This document shows positions 57,314-64,000 of a stretch of 64,000 bases of DNA, piece after piece (the first letter of the stretch is position 1; each line of letters starts with the position of its first letter). Position numbers and translations under genes: made by a program. The stretch comes from Rhodospirillaceae bacterium (GTDB lineage Bacteria; Pseudomonadota; Alphaproteobacteria; DSM-16000; Inquilinaceae), in the NCBI GenBank assembly GCA_020638575.1, contig JACKIH010000003.1, forward strand, positions 291,501 through 355,500, in the 5' to 3' direction. Below the pieces are notes generated by a model. It saw only the letters and a program-made list of their open reading frames with translations. It did no database searches and was not told the origin of the DNA.

Positions 57314-58764
57314 CCGTCGGATCGACCATCCTGGTAGCGGACGACGACCGCTCCATCCGTACCGTGCTCACCCAGGCGCTGGCGCGGCTGGGCCACGAGG
57401 TCCGCTCCACCGGCAATGCCGCCACCCTGTGGCGCTGGGTGAGCGACGGTCAGGGCGACCTGGTCATCACCGATGTCATCATGCCCGACGAGAACGGGCT
57501 CGATCTGGTGCCGCGCATCCACAAGATCCGCCCGGAGCTGCGGGTGATCGTGATGAGCGCCCAGAACACGCTGCACACGGCGGTGAAGGCGACCGAGCGC
57601 GGGGCCTTCGAATACCTGCCCAAGCCGTTCGACCTGGGCGAACTGGTGCGCACGGTGCAGCGCGCGCTGTCCGCTCCCCAGGGGTCGCCCGGTCCCGAAG
57701 CATTCGAGGACCCCGACGCCGACGAGCAGATGCCGATGATCGGCCGGTCGCCGGCCATGCAGGAGATCTACCGGGTGCTCGCCCGGCTGATGCAGACCGA
57801 TCTCACCGTGATGGTCTCCGGCGAAAGCGGCACCGGCAAGGAACTGGTGGCGCACGCGCTGCACGACTACGGACGCCGGCGCAACGGACCGTTCGTCGCC
57901 GTCAACATGGCGGCGATCCCGCGCGAACTGATCGAAAGCGAGCTGTTCGGCCACGAGAAGGGGGCGTTCACGGGGGCCACCGCACGCTCGGTGGGGCGGT
58001 TCGAGCAGGCCCAGGGCGGATCGCTCTTCCTCGACGAGATCGGCGACATGCCCATGGAGGCGCAGACGCGGCTGCTGCGCGTGCTGCAGGGCGGCGAATA
58101 CACCACCGTGGGCGGGCGTACGCTGATCCGGTCCGACGTGCGCATCATCGCCGCCACCCACCGCGACCTGCGCCAGCTCATCCGCCAGGGGCTGTTCCGC
58201 GAAGACCTGTTCTACCGCCTCAACGTGGTACCGATCCGCCTGCCGCCCTTGCGCGAGCGCACCGAGGACATCCCGCCGCTGGTCCGCCATTTCTTCATCC
58301 AGGGCAGCCGCGAAGGGCTGCCGTCCAAGATCCTCGACACCGAGGCGATGACGCGGCTGAAGGCCTATTCCTGGCCCGGCAATGTGCGGGAGCTGGAAAA
58401 CCTGGTGCGCCGGCTGGCCGCGCTCTACACCCAGGAAACCATCGGCGCCGACGTGATCGACGCCGAGCTGGGCGGCCTGGAAACCGCACCGGAGCCGGTG
58501 GGGCCGGTGGCGCGGTCGGAAAGCCTGTCCGATGCGGTGGAACGCCACCTGCGCGACTATTTTGCCGCCCACAACAACGGATTGCCCGCCGACGGGCTGT
58601 ATGATCGGGTGCTGCAGGAAATCGAGCGGCCGCTCATCAACCTCACGCTCGCCAACACCAAGGGCAACCAGATCCGGGCTGCCCAGGTGCTGGGGTTGAA
58701 CCGCAACACACTGCGCAAGAAGATCCGCGAGCTCGACATCCAGGTCGTGCGCGGCGCGCGGTAG
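57310..58764 (+). CDS. ntrC: Nitrogen regulation response regulator NtrC
   Basis: The 484-residue sigma-54 activator has a receiver domain with phospho-acceptor D55 in [13 protein letters not shown]. The AAA+ domain contains Walker A GESGTGKE, the sigma-54 contact motif GAFTGA in [12 protein letters not shown], and Walker [14 protein letters not shown]. The C-terminal Fis-type helix-turn-helix is [20 protein letters not shown]. All parts needed to activate RpoN promoters are intact. It is expected to control nitrogen genes such as glnA and amtB outside this window; a role at the sigma-54-like promoter at 36447 is possible but untested. Confidence 0.95.
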   Translation: MTVGSTILVADDDRSIRTVLTQALARLGHEVRSTGNAATLWRWVSDGQGDLVITDVIMPDENGLDLVPRIHKIRPELRVIVMSAQNTLHTAVKATERGAFEYLPKPFDLGELVRTVQRALSAPQGSPGPEAFEDPDADEQMPMIGRSPAMQEIYRVLARLMQTDLTVMVSGESGTGKELVAHALHDYGRRRNGPFVAVNMAAIPRELIESELFGHEKGAFTGATARSVGRFEQAQGGSLFLDEIGDMPMEAQTRLLRVLQGGEYTTVGGRTLIRSDVRIIAATHRDLRQLIRQGLFREDLFYRLNVVPIRLPPLRERTEDIPPLVRHFFIQGSREGLPSKILDTEAMTRLKAYSWPGNVRELENLVRRLAALYTQETIGADVIDAELGGLETAPEPVGPVARSESLSDAVERHLRDYFAAHNNGLPADGLYDRVLQEIERPLINLTLANTKGNQIRAAQVLGLNRNTLRKKIRELDIQVVRGAR

Positions 58765-58812
58765 GGGAACTGGAATGAGTCCGAGCACCAGCACCGGACC
58801 TGGCGGACCAGC

Positions 58813-61041
58813 ATGAGCGAACAGGCCGTCACTCCCGGCGACGCCCTGGCCACGCCTCCCGGCGGGCGCCGTTCCAACTGGTTCGGCGGCGTGGTGCGCG
58901 TGCTCGACCGGCTGACCTTTGTGCTGGTGATCGCCGGCCTGGCCGCAGGCGGCGCCACCTATGCGGTGCTGACGGAAAGCCCGCCCTTCGGCCACGACCC
59001 CGACACGCTCTACGTCCTGCTCAATGCCGACCTGGTGATCCTGCTGCTGCTGGGCCTGCTGGTCGCCCGGCGGATCGCCAACATCTGGGTAAGGCGGCGG
59101 CGCGGCATCGCCGGCTCGCGCCTGCATGTGCGCCTGGTGGGCATGTTCAGCATCGTCGCCGTGGTCCCGGCGATCATTGTGGCCACCTTCTCGGTGCTGT
59201 TCTTGAACCTGGGGATCAGCTCGTGGTTTTCCGACCGGGTGTCGACGGCGGTCAACGAATCGGTATCGGTGGCCCAGGCCTATCTGGCCGAACACCAGCG
59301 CACGCTGGAGGCCGACATCCTGGCCATGGCCAACGACATCAACCGCGAGGCGCTGCGCCTGCTCAACGACGACCAGCTCTTCGACCAGCTCATCAACGCC
59401 CAGGCGGCGCTGCGCAACCTCACCGAAGCGATCGTCTTCGACGGCAGCGGCCACACGCTCGCGCGCTCCAATCTGACCTTGATGCTGCAGTTCGAGACCA
59501 TCCCGGCCTCTGCCCTGACGCGGGCGCGGCGCGGCGACGTGGTGCGGCTCGACAGCGATACCGAAGACCGCGTGCGCGCCATCGTGCGGCTCGACCGCTT
59601 CGTCGACAGCTACCTGCTGGTCGGCCGCTTCGTGGAGCCGGGGGTGATCGAGCACCTGCGCGCCGTCGAAGGGGCGGTGGACGAATACCAGGAGCTGGAG
59701 ATCCGCCAGTCCCAGTTCCAGATCACCGTGGTCGCCATCTACCTGGTGCTGGCGGTGCTGGTGCTGCTGGTGGCCATCTGGGTGGGCCTGAAGTTCGCCG
59801 AGACGCTGATCCAGCCCGTCAGCAACCTGATCGCCGCGGCCGAACGGGTGCGCGCCGGCGACCTGACGGCCCGCGTGCCGGTGGCCGGCGACCGCGACGA
59901 GATCTCCACCTTGACGCTCGCCTTCAACCGCATGACCAGCCAGCTCGAAAGCCAGCGCCGCGACCTCATCGACGCCAACCGCCAGCTCGACCAGCGCCGC
60001 CGCTTCACCGAAACCGTGCTTGGCGGTGTGTCTGCCGGCGTGCTGGGGGTCGACCGCGACGGCCGCATCAACCTGCCCAACAAGTCCGCCATGGCGCTGC
60101 TGGAACGCCGGCTGGAAGACCTGGTGGGCCGGCCGCTGGCGGACATCGTGCCGGAAATGGGCGAGTTGCTGGACGAAGCGGCGCGCCGGCCGCACCTGCC
60201 CACCGGCCGGCAGATCCGCCTGCGCCTCGGCCAGACCGACCGCACGCTGCTGGTGCGGGTGGCGGTGGAGCGCCTGGGCACCGAGGTGCACGGCTTCATC
60301 GTCACCTTCGACGACATCTCCGAATTGGTCTCCGCCCAGCGCAAGGCCGCCTGGGCGGATGTGGCGCGGCGCATCGCCCACGAGATCAAGAACCCGCTGA
60401 CGCCAATCCAGCTCTCCGCGGAGCGGCTGAAGCGCAAGTACCTGCGCCAGATCACCCGCGACCCGGAGACATTTGTCGCCTGCACCGACACCATCGTTCG
60501 CCAGGTGGGCGACATCGGCCGCATGGTCGACGAGTTCTCGGCCTTCGCCCGCATGCCCCAGCCGGCCATCGCCGCGCACGACCTGGTGCAGACCTGCCGC
60601 CACGCCATCGCGCTCCAGGAAAGCCGCCGCAACGTGGACTTCAAGCTGGAGGTGGACGGCGACGGGCCGGTGCAGGCGGCCATTGACCCCCGGCTGGTCT
60701 CCCAGGCCCTGATCAATCTGCTGCAAAACGCAGTCGACGCCATCGAAGGCCGCGATCCGCCGCCGGAGGGTGCCGCCAAGGTGCGCGGCGAGGTGATTGT
60801 GCGCGTCGCCGGCGCGGCCGACACGGCCACGGTGTGCGTGCTCGACAACGGCCGCGGCCTGCCGCCGGGCGACCGCGACAGCCTGACGGAACCCTATGTC
60901 ACCCATCGCCCCAAGGGCACCGGGCTCGGCCTTGCGATCGTCAAGAAGATCATGGACGAACATGGCGGCCAGCTTGTTCTCGGCGACCGTCCCGGCGGTG
61001 GGGCCAGCATCTGTCTGAACTTTCCCAGGAACGAAGGGTAG
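58813..61041 (+). CDS. ntrY: Membrane sensor histidine kinase NtrY
   Basis: The 742-residue kinase has several N-terminal membrane helices (FVLVIAGLAAGGATYAVL, ADLVILLLLGLLVA, IVAVVPAIIVATFSVLFL). A large extracytoplasmic sensor follows (about residues 135-300), then a last helix (VVAIYLVLAVLVLLVAIWVG), HAMP (NLIAAAERVRAGDLTARVPV) and PAS (VLGGVSAGVLGVDRDGRINL). The kinase core has H523 in RRIAHEIKNPLTPIQLSAER and the ATP lid TGLGLAIVKKIMDEHGG. NtrY with NtrX responds to nitrogen or redox state in alphaproteobacteria. It lies 48 bases after ntrC. Confidence 0.94.
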   Translation: MSEQAVTPGDALATPPGGRRSNWFGGVVRVLDRLTFVLVIAGLAAGGATYAVLTESPPFGHDPDTLYVLLNADLVILLLLGLLVARRIANIWVRRRRGIAGSRLHVRLVGMFSIVAVVPAIIVATFSVLFLNLGISSWFSDRVSTAVNESVSVAQAYLAEHQRTLEADILAMANDINREALRLLNDDQLFDQLINAQAALRNLTEAIVFDGSGHTLARSNLTLMLQFETIPASALTRARRGDVVRLDSDTEDRVRAIVRLDRFVDSYLLVGRFVEPGVIEHLRAVEGAVDEYQELEIRQSQFQITVVAIYLVLAVLVLLVAIWVGLKFAETLIQPVSNLIAAAERVRAGDLTARVPVAGDRDEISTLTLAFNRMTSQLESQRRDLIDANRQLDQRRRFTETVLGGVSAGVLGVDRDGRINLPNKSAMALLERRLEDLVGRPLADIVPEMGELLDEAARRPHLPTGRQIRLRLGQTDRTLLVRVAVERLGTEVHGFIVTFDDISELVSAQRKAAWADVARRIAHEIKNPLTPIQLSAERLKRKYLRQITRDPETFVACTDTIVRQVGDIGRMVDEFSAFARMPQPAIAAHDLVQTCRHAIALQESRRNVDFKLEVDGDGPVQAAIDPRLVSQALINLLQNAVDAIEGRDPPPEGAAKVRGEVIVRVAGAADTATVCVLDNGRGLPPGDRDSLTEPYVTHRPKGTGLGLAIVKKIMDEHGGQLVLGDRPGGGASICLNFPRNEG

Positions 61042-61054
61042 CGCCATGCATCCC

Positions 61055-61083
61055 TTGTCGGTCGTAGCCAGCAGCCCTAGGAT
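61055..61083 (+). promoter_or_regulatory. Candidate ntrX promoter
   Basis: TTGTCG (61055-61060) and TAGGAT (61078-61083) are exactly 17 bases apart in the 131-base ntrY-ntrX gap, each with four of six consensus bases. It would give ntrX an independent transcript with a leader of about 80 bases. Confidence 0.42.
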
Positions 61084-61103
61084 TCAGCCTGTCGGAAGAG
61101 GAG

Positions 61104-61157
61104 ATGGCCCCATGCACCGACGCGGCCCGGATTGCCTTGCTGGCACGGCTAACGTGA
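61104..61157 (+). CDS. Possible 17-codon leader peptide before ntrX
   Basis: The ATG at 61104 has a strong GGAAGAGGAG ribosome site and opens a frame of 17 codons (MAPCTDAARIALLARLT) ending 15 bases before the ntrX ATG. ntrX itself has no good ribosome site, so this mini-frame may deliver ribosomes to ntrX by reinitiation. A second ATG at 61112 in another frame gives a 16-residue alternative. Evidence is only the ribosome site and position. Confidence 0.3.
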   Translation: MAPCTDAARIALLARLT

Positions 61158-61172
61158 GCTGACCGGCCAAAC

Positions 61173-62570
61173 ATGACCCACGACATTCTGGTCGTCGACG
61201 ACGAGCAAGACATCCGCGCGCTGATCTGCGGAATTCTGGAAGACGAGGGGTATCGCACCCGCGACGTCGCCGACTCTGATGCGGCGCTGACGGCGGTGCG
61301 CTCCCGCGTGCCGGATCTGGTGATCCTCGATGTCTGGCTGCAGGGCAGCACGCTCGATGGCCTTGGCGTGCTGGAAGCCCTGATGAAGGAGGTGCCGACG
61401 CTGCCGGTGGTGATGATCAGCGGCCACGGCACCATCGAAACCGCTGTCGCCGCGATCAAGCAGGGCGCCTACGACTTCGTGGAGAAGCCCTTCAAGTTCG
61501 ACCGGCTGCTGGTGATGGTGGAACGGGCGGCGGAGTCCGGCCGCCTGAAGCGCGAGAACGCCGAGCTTCGGCGGCGCTTCCTGGAGAGTGCGGAACTGGT
61601 GGGCTCCAGTTCGGCCATGGTGTCGCTGCGCCAGCAGATCGAGCGGGTTGCCGGCACCGGCAGCCGCGTGCTCATCACCGGGCCTGCGGGGGCCGGCAAG
61701 GAAGTGGCGGCGCGCCAGCTCCATCTCACCTCCAAGCGCGCCCGCGGCCCCTTCGTGGTGCTGAACTGCGCCTCCATGGATCCCGACCAGCTCGCCGACG
61801 AACTGTTGGGCCGCGAACCCAGCCACGACGACCACGAGGGCGGCAAGATCGGTGCGCTGGAACGCGCCCACGGCGGCACCATGCTGCTCGACGAAGTCGG
61901 CGACATGCCGCTGGAAACCCAGGCCAAGATCGTGCGCGTCCTGCAGGAGCAGGCGTTCACGCGGGTCGGCGGGTCGCAGACCATCGAGGTGGACGTGCGG
62001 GTGGCGGCCACCACCAACCGCGACCTGAAGAGCCTGATCGAGGAGGGGCGGTTCCGCGAGGACCTGTACTACCGCCTCAACGTCGTACCGATCCGCGTGC
62101 CCTCGCTGGCCGAACGCCAGTCCGATATCCCGTTGCTCGCCCACCATTTCATCGAACAGGCCACGGCCACCCAGGGCCTCACCCGCCGCGCCATCGGCGA
62201 GGACGCCATGGTGGCGCTGCAGCGCTATGGCTGGCCCGGCAACGTGCGCCAGCTCCGCAACGTCATCGACTGGCTCTTGATCATGAGTTCCGGCGATCCC
62301 ATCACGGCCGACATGCTGCCCGCCGAGATCGGCGCGATCACGCCGGAGGTGCTGAAGTGGGACAAGGGCGGGGAGATCATGGCCCTGCCGCTGCGCGATG
62401 CGCGCGAACTGTTCGAACGCGAATACCTGGTGGCCCAGGTCACCCGGTTCGGCCACAACATCAGCCGGACGGCGGAGTTCGTCGGCATGGAGCGCTCCGC
62501 CCTCCACCGCAAGCTGAAGAGCCTCGGCGTCACCGGCACCGACCGCTCCCTGCGGGTGGCGGCGGACTGA
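61173..62570 (+). CDS. ntrX: Response regulator NtrX
   Basis: The 465-residue regulator has a receiver with D53 in LVILDVWLQGST. The AAA+ domain contains Walker A GPAGAGKE and Walker B GGTMLLDEVGDMP. The Fis-like helix-turn-helix is GHNISRTAEFVGMERSALH. Unlike NtrC, the region that should hold GAFTGA reads EPSHDDHEGGKIGALERAHG, so direct sigma-54 activation is unlikely. Alphaproteobacterial NtrX proteins are often reported as sigma-70-dependent activators or repressors of respiration, cell-cycle and exopolysaccharide genes. It pairs with NtrY upstream. Confidence 0.94.
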   Translation: MTHDILVVDDEQDIRALICGILEDEGYRTRDVADSDAALTAVRSRVPDLVILDVWLQGSTLDGLGVLEALMKEVPTLPVVMISGHGTIETAVAAIKQGAYDFVEKPFKFDRLLVMVERAAESGRLKRENAELRRRFLESAELVGSSSAMVSLRQQIERVAGTGSRVLITGPAGAGKEVAARQLHLTSKRARGPFVVLNCASMDPDQLADELLGREPSHDDHEGGKIGALERAHGGTMLLDEVGDMPLETQAKIVRVLQEQAFTRVGGSQTIEVDVRVAATTNRDLKSLIEEGRFREDLYYRLNVVPIRVPSLAERQSDIPLLAHHFIEQATATQGLTRRAIGEDAMVALQRYGWPGNVRQLRNVIDWLLIMSSGDPITADMLPAEIGAITPEVLKWDKGGEIMALPLRDARELFEREYLVAQVTRFGHNISRTAEFVGMERSALHRKLKSLGVTGTDRSLRVAAD

Positions 62571-62649
62571 TGGCGTTGCGGGAGCACGGCAGGGCCGGGA
62601 AGGTCAATCCCGGCGCCGAAGCCGGCCCCGATCGAGGGAGGGGCAGGCG

Positions 62650-64000
62650 GTGAAGATCATCATTTGCGGTGCCGGGCAGGTCGGCTCCAACATCGCCAGC
62701 TACCTGGCCGCGGAAAACAACAACGTCACGGTGATCGACCACAAGGCGGACCTGACCCAGCGCCTGTCCGACCGGCTCGATGTGCGTACCGTGATCGGCC
62801 ATGCCTCCAACCCCACCATCTTGGAGCAGGCGGGCGCGGAAGATGCCGAGATGCTGGTCGCCGTCACCCAGTCCGATGAGGTCAATATGGTGGCTTGCCA
62901 GGTGGCGCATTCGCTGTTCAGCGTGCCCACCAAGGTCGCCCGCATCCGCAATCAGGCCTATCTGGAAAGCCGCTTCAGCGACCTGTTCACCCGCGACAAC
63001 CTGCCAATCGACGTGGTGATCTCACCGGAGATCGAAGTCGCGCGCGCCATCCGCCGGCGGCTCGACGTGCCCGGCGCCTTCGACATGTTCTCCGTGGCCG
63101 ACGACCTGGTACGGGTGGTGGGTGTGATCTGCACCGACCGGTGCCCGATCATCCACACGCCCTTGCGCCAGCTCACCGGCTTGTTTCCCGATCTCAACAT
63201 CGAGATCGTCGCCATCATCCGCGGCGAGCGCAAGATCATCCCGGACAGCAACGACCGCATGCTGCCGGGCGACGAGGTCTACTTCGTCGCCGATTCGCGC
63301 CACATGCAGCGGGCCATGTCGGCCTTCGGGCATGAGGAGCCGGCGGCCCGCCGCATCGTCGTAGTGGGCGGTGGCAATGTCGGGCTGTTCCTCGGCCGCG
63401 AGCTGGAAGCCAACATCTCCGGCGTCAGCGTGCGCATCGTGGAGAGCAACAAGCAGCGCGCCGAATTCGTCGCCGGCCAGCTCGACAAGGCGATCGTCCT
63501 CAACGGCGACGGGCTCGACGAGGAGATCCTGCGCGAAGCCAACGTGGCCGGCGCGGAAACCACCGTTGCGGTGACCAACGACGACCAGGTGAACATCCTG
63601 GTGTCGCTGCTCGCCAAGCGCTCCAACTGCCCCCACGCCATCACGCTGTTGAACAAGACGGATTACACCGCCCTGGTGTCGGCGCTGGGCATCGACGCGG
63701 TGGTGAACCCGCGCTCCATCACCGCGTCCACCGTGCTGCAGCACGTGCGGCGCGGCCGCATCAAATCGGTGCACAGCCTGCGCGACGGCTTCGCGGAAAT
63801 CATCGAGGCGGAAGCGCTGGAAACCTCCAGCCTGCTCAACGTGCCGCTGAAGGATGTGCGGCTGCCCAACGGCGTGCTGATCGGCGCCATCGTGCGTGGC
63901 GACGAGGTGATCATCGGCCGGCCCAATGCCGTCATCAAACCGCACGACCGCGTGATCCTGCTGTCGGCTGCCCAGTCGGTGCGCAAGATCGAAAAGCTGT
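62650..64000 (+). CDS. trkA: Trk potassium uptake NAD-binding protein TrkA, 3' end cut
   Basis: A GTG at 62650 after GGGAGGGGCAGG opens a frame that reaches the window edge; about 450 of an expected ~458 residues are present. It holds two RCK modules: KIIICGAGQVGSNIASYL followed by an RCK-C domain, and RRIVVVGGGNVGLFLGRELE followed by a second RCK-C domain (LLNVPLKDVRLPNGVLIGA). TrkA binds NAD(H)/ATP in the cytoplasm and gates the TrkH/TrkG potassium channel. The ntrYX-trkA order is standard in alphaproteobacteria, where hfq usually follows. Confidence 0.95.
   Translation, partial: MKIIICGAGQVGSNIASYLAAENNNVTVIDHKADLTQRLSDRLDVRTVIGHASNPTILEQAGAEDAEMLVAVTQSDEVNMVACQVAHSLFSVPTKVARIRNQAYLESRFSDLFTRDNLPIDVVISPEIEVARAIRRRLDVPGAFDMFSVADDLVRVVGVICTDRCPIIHTPLRQLTGLFPDLNIEIVAIIRGERKIIPDSNDRMLPGDEVYFVADSRHMQRAMSAFGHEEPAARRIVVVGGGNVGLFLGRELEANISGVSVRIVESNKQRAEFVAGQLDKAIVLNGDGLDEEILREANVAGAETTVAVTNDDQVNILVSLLAKRSNCPHAITLLNKTDYTALVSALGIDAVVNPRSITASTVLQHVRRGRIKSVHSLRDGFAEIIEAEALETSSLLNVPLKDVRLPNGVLIGAIVRGDEVIIGRPNAVIKPHDRVILLSAAQSVRKIEKL

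Noticed and set aside
57001..61047. 1348-codon minus-strand reading frame opposite ntrC and ntrY
   Set aside because: It runs antisense to two unmistakable genes, and its His/Ala/Gly/Arg-rich composition is typical of shadow frames.

Overview
The window is high-GC chromosomal core DNA from an alphaproteobacterium. Taxon markers are a fused ispDF gene, LpxI instead of LpxH, a pyruvate dehydrogenase E1 beta with its own lipoyl domain, EipB, the dusB-ntrBC-ntrYX-trkA cluster, and a GAAC-type LexA box upstream of lexA. Synteny resembles Rhodospirillales-like lineages, but the genus cannot be fixed from sequence alone. No rRNA, tRNA, CRISPR array or insertion sequence was seen.

Layout. 1-3925: the end of lolD, then dnaE. 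3955-17700: one long plus-strand translation and envelope supercluster, rpsB-tsf-pyrH-frr-uppS-cdsA-dxr-rseP-bamA-skp-fabZ-lpxA-lpxI-lpxB. It links ribosome function, UMP supply, isoprenoid and phospholipid precursors, outer-membrane assembly and lipid A synthesis; lpxD is missing from its usual place between skp and fabZ. 17737-32361: mostly minus strand, gltA, gltX, lexA, moeA, moaC, trpC, trpD, trpG, trpE and ppiD, with comEC on the plus strand. A low-GC plus-strand HEPN/Abi-like gene splits trpE from trpGDC. 32563-39288: tpiA, secG, pyrG, eipB (minus), a diguanylate cyclase behind a sigma-54-like promoter, a 52-residue DUF1127-like gene with a strong terminator, and eno.

39397-43510: a minus-strand operon of three carbohydrate enzymes, a beta-phosphoglucomutase-like HAD protein, a trehalose-phosphatase and a GH65 protein. 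Its gene order equals the domain order of the mycobacterial fusion protein Rv2006. It separates eno from ftsB and the pyruvate dehydrogenase genes. 43747-51533: ftsB, pdhA, pdhB, pdhC, lpdA, a small membrane protein, lipA and a RatA/COQ10-like gene; these encode pyruvate dehydrogenase and the lipoate insertion it needs. 51551-54994 (minus): a secreted alpha/beta hydrolase, pncC/cinA, a 50-residue membrane protein and ispDF. 55170-64000: dusB-ntrB-ntrC-ntrY-ntrX-trkA, nitrogen and redox signalling followed by potassium uptake; trkA runs off the end.

Most of the window is conserved housekeeping. The parts that deserve attention are the HAD-OtsB-GH65 triad, the HEPN gene inside the trp cluster, the sigma-54-like promoter in front of the diguanylate cyclase, the structured leader and spacer of rpsB-tsf, the absent lpxD, and several very small genes.
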